The notes below the pieces were generated by a model. The model made no database searches, was not told the origin of the DNA, and worked only from the letters and a program-made list of their open reading frames with translations. Below, in pieces: positions 16,872-25,941 of a stretch of 64,000 nucleotides of DNA (the first letter of the stretch is position 1; each line of letters begins with the position of its first letter). Where the stretch lies: positions 1 to 64,000 of the forward strand of contig NZ_JAPENM010000003.1 in NCBI RefSeq assembly GCF_026342035.1, given 5' to 3'. This DNA comes from Aldersonia sp. NBC_00410. Lineage in GTDB: Bacteria; Actinomycetota; Actinomycetes; Mycobacteriales; Mycobacteriaceae. The translations under genes were made by a program, and so were the position numbers.

Positions 16872-17468
16872 ATGGATGACTTCGGTATCCGAACCCGCGC
16901 ACAACTGCTCGGGGAGGGTGTCGCCGGCAGCACGATCGACTATCGCTGCCGGCGCGGCCGCTATCACCGCGTGTTGCCCGGCGTGTACAGCCTGTGTTTG
17001 GCGGTCCTCCCGCGACTCGAAGCCGATGCGCTCATCGACAAGAATCTGGCGACGGCATTCGGTGCCGAGGAGCTGCGACTGCTGGTGAAGCAGGCGCCCG
17101 GCCGGTATGGCAACGGCGCTGTCGCACGCCAGTTGCGTGTGGCCGCACAGGACTTCGCGTCCGAACCCGAGCGGCTGCTGGCCCGTGCGTTCACCGAGCG
17201 GCGGTTTCGGATCGCGCCGAACGCGCCGGTCGGGCCGTTTGTCGGCGACTTCGTGGACGAGCGGGCGCGGCTCGTGGTCGAAGTGGATGGCCGCGAGTTT
17301 CACAGCGAGCCGGGTGTCTTCCGCCAGGATCGGCGCAGGCAGAACTGGATGCTTGTGCACGGGTGGATGGTGCTGCGCTATGCCGCGTGGGATGTGCTCG
17401 CGGGTCCGGGTGCCGTCGCCGATGAAGTGATCGCAATCGCCCGGCGTCGGCGCAAGGCGTTGGGCTGA
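16872..17468 (+). CDS. DUF559 endonuclease-like protein, probably internally deleted
   Basis: This 198-aa protein starts with an AbiEi-like winged-helix stretch (MDDFGIRTRAQLLGEGV, YRCRRGRYHRVLPGVYS) and ends in a Vsr/DUF559-type nuclease-like core: VVEVDGREFH, then a basic helix DRRRQNWMLVHGWMVLRYA. From memory, nocardial homologues are about 280-300 aa, with some 80-90 more residues between PGVYS and LAVLP. Here the two are joined directly (PGVYSLCLAVLP), which looks like an in-frame internal deletion. Activity is therefore doubtful. ATG 16872 has CTCCTC rather than a clear ribosome site. Confidence 0.72.
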   Translation: MDDFGIRTRAQLLGEGVAGSTIDYRCRRGRYHRVLPGVYSLCLAVLPRLEADALIDKNLATAFGAEELRLLVKQAPGRYGNGAVARQLRVAAQDFASEPERLLARAFTERRFRIAPNAPVGPFVGDFVDERARLVVEVDGREFHSEPGVFRQDRRRQNWMLVHGWMVLRYAAWDVLAGPGAVADEVIAIARRRRKALG

Positions 17469-17576
17469 GTGCGGATCGAGCCCCACGACACTCTTTATTA
17501 CGAACGCTAGACATCTCTAGGACACGCCCTAGACGTTCCCAGATTCCGCTAGCACTGCTTGCTACCGTCTGCCCGC

Positions 17577-18767
17577 ATGGACCCTGTGCGAAATCCATAC
17601 GCTCCCGGTGCAGGTCAGCGCCCGCCGGAGCTGGCCGGGCGGGCCAAGCAGCTCGACGCGTTCGAGGTGGTGCTCGAGCGCATCGCGCGCGGCCGGCCGG
17701 AACGCAGCGTGATGCTCACCGGTTTACGCGGGGTCGGGAAGACGGTGCTGCTCAATCACCTTCGCTCGGCCGCGCAGTCTCGCGGCTGGGGCACGGGCAA
17801 GATCGAGGCGAGACCGGACCAGGAGCTGCGACGGCCACTGTCCTCGGCGCTGCATATGGCGGTGCGCAGCATTGCGGCCGCGCATCGCAACCCGGAGCGG
17901 GTCGACGACTTTCTCGGCATCCTCAAGGCTTTCGCGCTGCGCGCAACCGCGGACAAGGGGGTACGGGAGCGCTGGCAGCCGGGGATCGATGTACCCGCCG
18001 TCACCGGGCGGGCGGATTCCGGTGATATCGAGATCGACCTCGTCGAATTGCTTTTGGAGGCAGCGAGTTTGGCCCGTGACGTGGGCGTGGGCATCGCGAT
18101 CTTCATCGACGAGATGCAGGACATCGGGCCGGCGGACATCTCCGCGATCTGCGGCGCGTGCCACGAGCTGAGCCAGGATGCGGCCCCGTTGATCGTGGTC
18201 GGAGCGGGGCTGCCGCATTTGCCGGCTGTGTTGTCCGCGTCGAAGAGCTACTCGGAGCGGCTGTTCGGCTATCACCGGATCGACCGGCTCGAACGTGCCG
18301 CCGCCGATCGGGCGCTGATCGCACCGGCCGAGCGCGAGGACGTGAAGTTCACCGACGACGCCCTCGACGTGCTCTATCAGATGGCGGACGGTTACCCGTA
18401 TTTCGTGCAGGCCTACGGCAAGGCCACCTGGGACCACGCCGCCGAGAGCCCGATCACCGCGGAGGATGTGCGGGTGGCCGCGCCCGCCGCGGAGGAGGAA
18501 CTCGCGGTGGGCTTCTTCGGCTCGCGCTACGAGCGTGCGACTCCGGCCGAGCGGGAGTACATGCGGGCGATGGCGGATCTGTCCGGCGACGACGGTCCCG
18601 TGGCGACCGCCGCGGTGGCCAGGGAACTCGGCCGCAAACCGGCGTCGCTGTCGCCGGCGCGCGACGGCCTGATCAAGAAGGGCCTGATCTACTCGGCCGA
18701 GCGCGGCACCATCGGTTTCACTGTGCCGCACTTCGGCAAGTACCTGCGCGGCGTATCGGACGAATAG
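17577..18767 (+). CDS. AAA+ ATPase (archaeal-type/ORC-like ATP-binding protein)
   Basis: This 396-aa protein has Walker A GLRGVGKT (residues 49-56) and Walker B IAIFIDEMQD (Asp178/Glu179). A lid region follows (DGYPYFVQAYGKATW), then a C-terminal winged-helix-like part ending LIYSAERGTIGFTVPHFGKYL. This matches stand-alone STAND/AAA-type ATPases common in actinobacteria, sometimes linked to toxin or stress functions. The partner is unknown. ATG 17577 has no ribosome site, but TACCGT at 17563-17568 sits 8 nt before it, so the mRNA is probably leaderless. The upstream region carries four CTAG tetramers in 46 bp. Confidence 0.85.
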   Translation: MDPVRNPYAPGAGQRPPELAGRAKQLDAFEVVLERIARGRPERSVMLTGLRGVGKTVLLNHLRSAAQSRGWGTGKIEARPDQELRRPLSSALHMAVRSIAAAHRNPERVDDFLGILKAFALRATADKGVRERWQPGIDVPAVTGRADSGDIEIDLVELLLEAASLARDVGVGIAIFIDEMQDIGPADISAICGACHELSQDAAPLIVVGAGLPHLPAVLSASKSYSERLFGYHRIDRLERAAADRALIAPAEREDVKFTDDALDVLYQMADGYPYFVQAYGKATWDHAAESPITAEDVRVAAPAAEEELAVGFFGSRYERATPAEREYMRAMADLSGDDGPVATAAVARELGRKPASLSPARDGLIKKGLIYSAERGTIGFTVPHFGKYLRGVSDE

Positions 18768-18818
18768 GCGGGCGCGTTCGATGCGCGCGGCTCAGTGCAC
18801 GGTCGTACACTGAGCGCC

Positions 18819-20069
18819 ATGCCCGGTGTCGAGCCGCAACATCGATCCGAAAGCCTGGCGCTCACCGCGCTCGCCCTCGAAGAACTCGGCGGTGCCGTCG
18901 GCGGTATCGGCAAGATCCACCGCGCAGTGTCGGACCGGGTCTTTTCCGGCGTCCGCCTCGGCGTCGGGCCCCCGGTAGTCCCGATCAAGCAGCTGCACGA
19001 CGTCATCTCCGGTGCGATCTATGCGGCGGTCGGCGGCTCGGCGACGGCCGGTGGCAGCGTTGCCGGTTACCTCCTCGCCCGCAGCCACGCCGAGCCCGTC
19101 CGCCCGTCGGAGACCGCGCGCGGCGCGGTGCTGCTCGCGATCCTGCAGGGTCTGCGCGGCGACACGCTCGAGGCCGAACGCTCGCCGCTGGCCACGCCGA
19201 TGGCGATCCGCGTCGGCGGCAGAGCGGTCGCACCGGAGCGTGCGGAGTTGGCCGCCGAATTCCCCAACGCCACCGACCGGGTCGTGGTCTTCCTGCACGG
19301 GCTGGTCGAGAGCGAGTACGCCTGGCGCCTGGGCGGCCGTCCGACCTATGGTGAGCGGCTCGCCGAGGATCTCGGCGGCACTCCGGTCGACATCCGCTAC
19401 AACACCGGCCGGCACATCTCCGAGAATGGCGAATCGCTGTCCGGTCTGCTCGCCGAACTGGTGGCGAACTGGCCGGTCGAAGTGAAACAGATTGCACTGG
19501 TGGGGCATTCGATGGGCGGCCTGGTCGCACGGTCCGCGTGTCATCGAGCCGAGCGGGCCGGCGAGTACTGGGTGCGCCGTGTGCACCACATCGTCTGCCT
19601 CGGCTCGCCGCACTACGGCGCACCGCTCGAGCAGGTCGTGCACTATGCGAGCGCGGCGCTGCACGTGCTTCCGGAGACGCGCCCGATCGGGCGACTGCTG
19701 CGCCGGCGCAGCGCGGGCATTCGGGATCTGCGCCGCGGATCGCTCGTCGACGAGGACTGGCGCGATCGCAATGCCGATGCCTTGCTCGCCGCGGCCGCCA
19801 GCGAGGTGCCGCTGCTCGCCGGCGCGGTGCATTGCTTCGTCTCGGCCGGCATCATCGCCTCCCCGCGCAATCCGCTCGGCGCGCTGCTCGGCGACGGCCT
19901 GGTGCTGGCACCGAGCGCGTCGGGACGCCGCGGGAGCAAGCGGATCGGCTTCCGCGACGAGGACGGCGCGCACCTGCCGTCGGCGCACCATTTCACCCTG
20001 CTCAACCACGACACGGTGTACGAGTACCTGCGCGGTTGGCTCTCCGGACCGACGATTCTGCCGAATTGA
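18819..20069 (+). CDS. Alpha/beta hydrolase, lipase-like
   Basis: This is a 416-aa protein. The first ~135 residues are helical and have no clear fold. An alpha/beta hydrolase domain follows, with the oxyanion strand VVVFLHGLVESEYAW, nucleophile elbow GHSMGG and the GSPHYG loop seen in PGAP1/lipase-like enzymes. The catalytic His is probably in LLNHDTVYEYL. No signal peptide is seen. The likely substrate is an ester or lipid. The -10-like TACACT at 18806-18811 lies 7 nt before ATG 18819, so a leaderless start is likely. The gene follows the ATPase gene by 51 nt. Confidence 0.87.
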   Translation: MPGVEPQHRSESLALTALALEELGGAVGGIGKIHRAVSDRVFSGVRLGVGPPVVPIKQLHDVISGAIYAAVGGSATAGGSVAGYLLARSHAEPVRPSETARGAVLLAILQGLRGDTLEAERSPLATPMAIRVGGRAVAPERAELAAEFPNATDRVVVFLHGLVESEYAWRLGGRPTYGERLAEDLGGTPVDIRYNTGRHISENGESLSGLLAELVANWPVEVKQIALVGHSMGGLVARSACHRAERAGEYWVRRVHHIVCLGSPHYGAPLEQVVHYASAALHVLPETRPIGRLLRRRSAGIRDLRRGSLVDEDWRDRNADALLAAAASEVPLLAGAVHCFVSAGIIASPRNPLGALLGDGLVLAPSASGRRGSKRIGFRDEDGAHLPSAHHFTLLNHDTVYEYLRGWLSGPTILPN

Positions 20070-20132
20070 CCCGATAAGTTACCGGCGAGGCAACAATGGA
20101 GTGGTCAGCAGAAGCTCACCGAGGAGCGTCCC

Positions 20133-22082
20133 ATGACCACTACCGCGAAGGTCGAGGCCACCGAGGAACAGGCCCGAGCCCTTGTCGAGGAATCTCGCGA
20201 AACAGAATGGGTAAAGCCATCTTTCGCCAAGGAGCTCTTCCTCGGTCGATTCCAGCTGGACCTGGTCCACCCGTATCCGCGACCGAAACCGGACGAGGCG
20301 GCCGCCGCCGAGAAATTCCTCGCGGAGCTCACGCAGTACTGCGCGGGTATCGACGGCGCCCGGATCGAGCGGGAGTCGAAGATCCCCGACGAGTACTTCC
20401 GTGGACTCGCCGATCTCGGCTGTTTCGGTTTGAAGATCTCGCCCGAGTACGGCGGCCTTGGCCTCTCCCAGGTGGCGTACAACCGTGCACTGATGGTGGT
20501 CGGGTCGGCCCACGCCAGCCTCGGGGCGCTGCTGTCGGCACACCAGTCGATCGGCGTGCCCGAACCGCTCAAACTCGCAGGCACTCCCGAGCAGAAGCAG
20601 GCCTTCCTGCCGCGTTGCGCGAAGGGCGCGATCAGCGCGTTCCTGCTCACCGAGCCGGACGTCGGGTCGGACCCGGCGCGGATGGCGAGCACCGCCACCC
20701 CGATCGAGGACGGCGCCGCGTACGAGCTCGACGGGGTGAAGCTGTGGACGACCAACGGGGTGATCGCCGAGCTGCTCGTCGTCATGGCGCGCGTGCCCAA
20801 GAGCGACACGAGCCGCGGCGGTATCTCGGCATTCGTGGTGGAGGCCGATTCGCCGGGCATCACCGTCGAGCGGCGCAACGCGTTCATGGGCCTGCGTGGG
20901 ATCGAGAACGGCGTCACCCGGATGCACAAGGTGCGAGTCCCACGCGAGAACCTCATCGGGCGCGAGGGTGACGGGCTCAAAATTGCGTTGACCACACTGA
21001 ATGCTGGTCGGCTCGCGATCCCGGCACTGTGTGCGGCGGCGGGTAAGTGGAGTCTGAAGATCGCCCGCGAGTGGTCCGCCGAACGGGTCCAGTGGGGTCG
21101 GCCCGTCGGTAAGCATGCCGCGGTCGCCGAGAAGCTGTCGTTCATCGCCGCGACGACCTACGCGCTCGAAGCCGTGCTCGACCTCTCCGGGCAGATGGCC
21201 GACGAGGGCCGCAACGATATCCGGATCGAGGCCGCGCTCGCGAAGTTGTGGGCGAGCGAGATGGCCTGCCGAATCGCGGACGACCTGATTCAGATCCGCG
21301 GCGGACGCGGATACGAGACAGCGCCATCGCTGAAGGCTCGGGGTGAGCGCGCCGTGCCGGCCGAGCAGCAGTTCCGCGACCTGCGGATCAACCGGATCTT
21401 CGAGGGGTCGAGCGAGATCATGCGGTTGCTCGTCGCACGCGAGGCCTCCGATGCGCACGTCACCGCCGCGGGTGAGCTGATCAACCCCAAGGCGGATCTG
21501 CAGACCAAGGCCAGGGCCGCGCTCGGTGCGGGCGGCTTCTATGCGAAATGGCTGCCGCAGCTCGTCGCAGGAAAGGGGCAGGTGCCCAACTCGTATACCG
21601 AATTCGGTTCGCTGGCAACGCATCTGCGCTACGTCGAACGGCGTTCCCGGAAACTCGCCCGGTCGATGCTGTACGGGATGGCGCGCTGGCAGGCGAAGCT
21701 GGAGTATCGGCAGGGCTTCCTCGGCCGGATCGTCGATATCGGCGCCGAGTTGTTCGCCATGTCGGCGGCCTGTGTGCGCGCCGAAATGCAACGCGCCGAG
21801 GGCGGCGAGGAGGGTGCGGCCGCGGTGGAGTTGGCCGACACGTTCTGTCAGCAGGCCCGGCTGCGCGTGGAGGCCCTGTTCGACGCGCTCTGGGAGAACA
21901 CCGACGATCGCGACGGTGCGACGGCGCGCGCCCTGCTCGACGGCCGCTACACCTGGCTCGAGGCCGGGGTGCTCGACGCGAGCGAGGGCACCGGGCCGTG
22001 GATCTCGGATTGGCGCAGCGGCGCCTCGACCGAGGAGAACTTGCATCGCCGGGTCGTGCCCGACTCGCGCGCACCGGCCTGA
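20133..22082 (+). CDS. Acyl-CoA dehydrogenase (FadE/VLCAD-like, 649 aa)
   Basis: This FAD enzyme of fatty-acid beta-oxidation has an N-terminal helical domain (ISPEYGGLGLSQ), a middle beta domain (AFLLTEPDVGSDPARM, then KLWTTNG), and a C-terminal helical domain with the catalytic base in FEGSSEIMRL. About 200 extra C-terminal residues follow, as in very-long-chain-type dehydrogenases. Long-chain acyl-CoA is the likely substrate. The start is well supported by GAGGAG 6 nt before ATG 20133. A large hairpin after the gene separates it from the convergent photolyase gene. Confidence 0.93.
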   Translation: MTTTAKVEATEEQARALVEESRETEWVKPSFAKELFLGRFQLDLVHPYPRPKPDEAAAAEKFLAELTQYCAGIDGARIERESKIPDEYFRGLADLGCFGLKISPEYGGLGLSQVAYNRALMVVGSAHASLGALLSAHQSIGVPEPLKLAGTPEQKQAFLPRCAKGAISAFLLTEPDVGSDPARMASTATPIEDGAAYELDGVKLWTTNGVIAELLVVMARVPKSDTSRGGISAFVVEADSPGITVERRNAFMGLRGIENGVTRMHKVRVPRENLIGREGDGLKIALTTLNAGRLAIPALCAAAGKWSLKIAREWSAERVQWGRPVGKHAAVAEKLSFIAATTYALEAVLDLSGQMADEGRNDIRIEAALAKLWASEMACRIADDLIQIRGGRGYETAPSLKARGERAVPAEQQFRDLRINRIFEGSSEIMRLLVAREASDAHVTAAGELINPKADLQTKARAALGAGGFYAKWLPQLVAGKGQVPNSYTEFGSLATHLRYVERRSRKLARSMLYGMARWQAKLEYRQGFLGRIVDIGAELFAMSAACVRAEMQRAEGGEEGAAAVELADTFCQQARLRVEALFDALWENTDDRDGATARALLDGRYTWLEAGVLDASEGTGPWISDWRSGASTEENLHRRVVPDSRAPA

Positions 22083-22108
22083 CCTGTGTCGATACGCCTC
22101 ATCAGGTC

Positions 22109-22150
22109 TTTCTACCGATAACTAGCCGAACTGCTAGAAATCGGTAGAAA
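22109..22150. terminator. Bidirectional hairpin between convergent genes
   Basis: TTTCTACCGAT (22109-22119) pairs perfectly with ATCGGTAGAAA (22140-22150). Inside, CTAGC (22122-22126) pairs with GCTAG (22133-22137) across a symmetric AA/AA internal loop. T-rich and A-rich outer edges on both strands suit termination in either direction. Confidence 0.75.
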
Positions 22151-22161
22151 ACGCCTGACGA

Positions 22162-23517
22162 TCAGCTACCGAGTGCCGCATAGCGTTGCAACGCGATCTC
22201 GCGTTCGTGCTTGTGGTCGACGAGCGGTGCGGGGTAGCCGGCGGGCGGGCCGTCGGGCAACGCGTGGACCTTCTTGCCCGGCACGCCGCGTAACTCGGGC
22301 ACCCAGCGCCGGACATAGTCGCCGTGCGGATCGAACTTCTCGCCCTGCGTCGTGGGGTTGAACACCCGAAAGTAGGGCGCGGCATCGGTTCCGGAGCCTG
22401 CCGTCCACTGCCAGCCGTGCTGATTGGAGGCGAGGTCGCCGTCGATGAGGTGCCGCATGAAATGCCGTGCGCCCCACCACCACGGCAGGTGCAGATCCTT
22501 GGTGAGAAACGACGCGGTGATCATTCGCAGCCGGTTGTGCATCCAGCCCTCGGCGATCAGCTGGCGCATCCCGGCATCGACGATCGGGTACCCCGTGTGT
22601 CCGGAACACCAAGCTGTGAAGTGCTTTTCGGCCTGTTTGCCGTTGTCATAGGTGATCGCGTCGAACTTGTGGTTGTAGTTTTCGCGCGCCGTTTCCGGCC
22701 GGTGATGCAACACGTCGGCGTAGAACTCCCGCCAGGCGAGTTCGTCGCGCAGCGCCGTCGCGCCCTCGCTCGCGCCCAGGCCTTGTAGCAACGTGCGCGG
22801 ATGAATGCAGCCGAACTTCAGATACGCCGACATCCTGCTCGTCGAATCCAGGTCCGGGCGGTCCCGGTTGCCCGCATAGCCGGCGAGGTCCGCGTCGCGA
22901 AAGCGCCGCCATCGCTGCACGGCTCCCGACTCGCCCGGATCGGGCAGCGCTGCGTCGCCGAGGTCGTCGTCGCCCGGGATGTCGATCCGGCGCCGATAGC
23001 CACCCGGATCCAGCCAACCGACGGTGCGCGCCGACGTCTTCGCGGGCGCCCGCCAGCCGTGCTCGGCCCACGCGCGGCGAAACGGCGTGAACACGCGGTA
23101 CGGGGTGCCATCGGCCTTGACTACCCGGCCCGGCGAAACGGCGTAGGGCGAGCCGGTGGCCATCAGCTCGATACCCGGCCCGAGTGCCGCGGCGACCGCC
23201 GCGTCGCGCTGCTCGCCGTACGGCGCGAAATCCGCGCTGACGTGCACCTTCGCCGCCCCGAACCGCTTCGCGACGAGCGGGACCAGCTCGGCCGGATCGC
23301 CGCGGACGACGAGCAGCCTGCCGTCGAGGCTCGCGTCGAGGGCGCGCAGGCAGCGGAACAGGAACGTTCGCCGCGGCGCGCCGGAGGCGGCGAGCAGTCG
23401 GTCGTCGACGACGAACAGCGCCACCGATTGCCTGCTCGACGCGGCAGCGCTGGTCAGCGTCGGAAGGTCGGCAAGGCGCAGGTCGCGCCGAAACCAGATC
23501 ACCGATGAGCCGTCCAC
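22162..23517 (-). CDS. phr: Deoxyribodipyrimidine photolyase (class I, PhrB-type)
   Basis: This 451-aa light-driven DNA repair enzyme splits cyclobutane pyrimidine dimers. The N-terminal alpha/beta antenna domain (SSVIWFRRDLRLADLPTL) is followed by the helical FAD-binding domain with the typical LAWREFYADVLHHRPE, WCSGHTGYPIVDAGMRQL, HMRL-type MHNRLRMITASFL and ASNQHGWQWTAGSGTDAAPY blocks. GTG 23517 is preferred: it directly precedes the conserved start and has GGCAGGA upstream, whereas the longer frame begins at a TTG. The gene is divergent from the hydrolase gene at 23679. Confidence 0.95.
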   Translation of the reverse strand: MDGSSVIWFRRDLRLADLPTLTSAAASSRQSVALFVVDDRLLAASGAPRRTFLFRCLRALDASLDGRLLVVRGDPAELVPLVAKRFGAAKVHVSADFAPYGEQRDAAVAAALGPGIELMATGSPYAVSPGRVVKADGTPYRVFTPFRRAWAEHGWRAPAKTSARTVGWLDPGGYRRRIDIPGDDDLGDAALPDPGESGAVQRWRRFRDADLAGYAGNRDRPDLDSTSRMSAYLKFGCIHPRTLLQGLGASEGATALRDELAWREFYADVLHHRPETARENYNHKFDAITYDNGKQAEKHFTAWCSGHTGYPIVDAGMRQLIAEGWMHNRLRMITASFLTKDLHLPWWWGARHFMRHLIDGDLASNQHGWQWTAGSGTDAAPYFRVFNPTTQGEKFDPHGDYVRRWVPELRGVPGKKVHALPDGPPAGYPAPLVDHKHEREIALQRYAALGS

Positions 23518-23678
23518 CCCGTCGATCCTGCCGATGCAGAATCGATGCGGCAACCGGCGCGCCGGAAAGGACGGAACCGGCTTCGGTTGCGCATCGAGAA
23601 CGTAACGAATCGGATCCGCCGTAACATGTTGCGGCGCTTGCTCCGACTACCGAAGACAGTGATCGAACGGAGCGGGCC

Positions 23679-24653
23679 ATGGTCGACGTCGACTTTCTGC
23701 CGATCGAGGCAGACGATGCGCCGGCACCCCTGCCCCGGCGCAGCACGGTCGTGGCCGACGACGGAGTGCCGATCGCGGTTCGCGAATATGGGCCGGTGCG
23801 CGCCGGGCTGACCGTGGTGTTTCTGCACGGGCATTGCCTGCACGCCGAATCGTGGGTCTACCTGTGCCGCCATCTCGCGCCGCAGTGGGGCTCCGATGTG
23901 CGCATCGTCAGCTACGACCATCGCGGCCACGGGTCGTCCGGGTCGGCGCCCGTGCACACCTGCACGCTCGATCAGCTCGCCGATGACCTCGACGTGGTGT
24001 TGCGCACGATTGCCCCGATCGGGCCGGTGCTCTTGATCGGTCACTCGATGGGGGCGATGGCGGCGCTGGCCTACATGCGGCTACATCCGGAGTTGATCGG
24101 TTCCCGCATCGTCGGCCTCGGACTGATCTCCACCGCCGCGGGCGGGCTCACCACCCTCGGTCTCGGGCGGCTGCTGCATCGGCCAACGGTGTCACTGCTG
24201 CGGGGCGCGGTGCGCTGCGCGCCACGAACGATGTCGGTATCGAAGCGTCTGGGCGGGAGGCTGTGCGGGCGTATCGCGCGCACAGCCTCGTTCGGACGCG
24301 GCAGCGTGAACCCCAGCGTGGTGGCGCTGGCCGCGGCAATGCTCAACGACACCTCGATCGTCACGATGACCGCCTTTCTCGGCGCGCTCGTCGACCTCGA
24401 CGAATCCGAAACCCTGCGGCTACTTACCGAGATACCGGTGCTCGTGCTTGTCGGGTCCGCGGATCTGGTTACCCCGCCACAACATTCGCTTGCCATCGTG
24501 GCGCAGCTGCCGGACGCGGAGTTCGTCTGCATCGACGGTGCCGGGCACAGCGTCATTCTCGAGGATCCGGCCGCCGTGGCGGCATCGGTGGTCCGGCTCG
24601 TCGCACGAGCCGGCGCTGCGCAGTACGCGCGGGCTTTCGCTTCGGCGGGTTGA
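23679..24653 (+). CDS. Alpha/beta hydrolase
   Basis: This 324-aa protein has a canonical hydrolase core: oxyanion loop VVFLHGHCLHAESWV, a DHRGHGSSG turn, nucleophile GHSMGAMAAL, an acid in LVGSADLVTP and a catalytic His in DGAGHSVILEDP. A helical cap of about 100 residues separates the nucleophile from the acid. No signal peptide is seen. The substrate is unknown; lipid esters are a common target in this group. ATG 23679 follows GGAGCGGG. Confidence 0.9.
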   Translation: MVDVDFLPIEADDAPAPLPRRSTVVADDGVPIAVREYGPVRAGLTVVFLHGHCLHAESWVYLCRHLAPQWGSDVRIVSYDHRGHGSSGSAPVHTCTLDQLADDLDVVLRTIAPIGPVLLIGHSMGAMAALAYMRLHPELIGSRIVGLGLISTAAGGLTTLGLGRLLHRPTVSLLRGAVRCAPRTMSVSKRLGGRLCGRIARTASFGRGSVNPSVVALAAAMLNDTSIVTMTAFLGALVDLDESETLRLLTEIPVLVLVGSADLVTPPQHSLAIVAQLPDAEFVCIDGAGHSVILEDPAAVAASVVRLVARAGAAQYARAFASAG

Positions 24654-24768
24654 CCTTCGATCGGCATGTATAAGCAATTCTGTGAATCAAGCTAGAGATC
24701 GCTAGAAAGTTATCGAAAGAGCGCGAATTCTCGTTCGCGCGCCGCAGCCGGGAGTAGGTTCTCGGCGC

Positions 24769-25899
24769 ATGGGCGCCACCTCGTCAGCACTGCGCGTCGC
24801 CATCATCGGCACCGGCATGATTGCCGAACTGCATCGGCGTGGAGCATTGCTCGCCGGCGCGCAGATCGTCGGCGTCCTTGGGTCGAGCCCGCAGCGTTCC
24901 CGGGAGTTCGCCGCGCGCTGGGCCGTGCCCACGCTCGACGACCTCGACGCGGTACTCGCCTCCGGCGCCGACGTCGTACACATCGCCACCCCCAATGCCA
25001 CGCACGCCGAATACGCGCACGCCGTGCTCGCGGCGGGGAAGCACGTGGTGTGCGAGAAGCCGCTCGGTATGGATGTCGCGCAGGCCGAGGCGCTGGACGC
25101 GGCGGCGGTGAATGCGGGTGTCGTCGCCACGGTTCCGTTCGTCTACCGCTTTCATCCGATCGTGCGCGAGATCAGGGCGCGGCGTGCGGCCGGCGAGTTC
25201 GGCAACCTGCTCCTGCTGCACGGTTGTTACCTGCAGGACTGGATGCTCGCCCCCGCGGTGTCGGGCTGGCGCGTAGATCCGGCCAGCGGCGGTGCGTCGC
25301 GCGCATTCGCCGATATCGGTTCGCACTGGTGCGATCTCACTGAATTCGTCAGCGGCGAGCGGTTCGTCGAGTTGACCGCCCAGACGCATATCGCCTATCC
25401 CGAACGCCCGCGCCTCGGTGGCGAATCATTCAGCGCTACAGCGAATCTCACCGACGACCTGGTGACGGTAAGGACCGAGGACAGCGCAGTGGTGCTGCTG
25501 CGCACGGCATCGGGCGTGCTGGCCACATCGACGGTGTCCCAGGTCGCGGCCGGGAGAAAGAACCGCCTGTGGCTCGAGCTCGACGGTAGTTCGGGCAGTG
25601 CGGTTTTCGATCAGGAGAACCCGGAGACGGCGTGGTTCGGCGGCGCCGAGGAGAACCGGGTGATGGTGCGCAATCCCGCGGCGGGGGCGGACGCGCAGCG
25701 GCGGCTGTCCAAGCTGCCTGCCGGGCACGGCCAGGGCTACTCCTATTGCTTCGAGGCGTTCGTCGCCGACACTTACAGCGCCGTCGCCGGTGCCGAACCC
25801 GACGGGCTGCCGCGGTTCGCCGATGGCGTCCGCGCGGCCCGGATCGTGGACGCGGTGCTGCGATCGGCGGCGTCGCGCGCATGGGAGCCGATCGCCTAG
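24769..25899 (+). CDS. Gfo/Idh/MocA-family NAD(P)-dependent oxidoreductase
   Basis: This 376-aa protein has an N-terminal Rossmann fold (VAIIGTGMIAELHRRGALL) and the family lysine motif VCEKPLGMDVAQAEAL (EKP). A C-terminal sheet domain carries GGASRAFADIGSHWCDL, with the usual GG-x-D-x-G-x-H pattern near the active site. Family members oxidise or reduce sugars and inositols. No sugar transporter is adjacent. TAGGTT at 24755-24760 lies 8 nt before ATG 24769 and no ribosome site is seen, so the transcript is probably leaderless. A 7-bp dyad (GCGCGAA/TTCGCGC, 24721-24740) precedes it. Confidence 0.92.
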   Translation: MGATSSALRVAIIGTGMIAELHRRGALLAGAQIVGVLGSSPQRSREFAARWAVPTLDDLDAVLASGADVVHIATPNATHAEYAHAVLAAGKHVVCEKPLGMDVAQAEALDAAAVNAGVVATVPFVYRFHPIVREIRARRAAGEFGNLLLLHGCYLQDWMLAPAVSGWRVDPASGGASRAFADIGSHWCDLTEFVSGERFVELTAQTHIAYPERPRLGGESFSATANLTDDLVTVRTEDSAVVLLRTASGVLATSTVSQVAAGRKNRLWLELDGSSGSAVFDQENPETAWFGGAEENRVMVRNPAAGADAQRRLSKLPAGHGQGYSYCFEAFVADTYSAVAGAEPDGLPRFADGVRAARIVDAVLRSAASRAWEPIA

Positions 25900-25941
25900 G
25901 CACGGGCTCGCCTGTCGGCCCGGCGTGTGAGGATCGCAGCC

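Noticed and set aside
15225-17486. Long minus-strand frame (753 codons) under the DUF4185 and DUF559 genes
   Set aside because: Antisense shadow with Arg/His-rich composition, spanning two real genes with good starts.
20079-22046. Long minus-strand frame under the acyl-CoA dehydrogenase
   Set aside because: Antisense of a gene with all family motifs; composition typical of a shadow frame.
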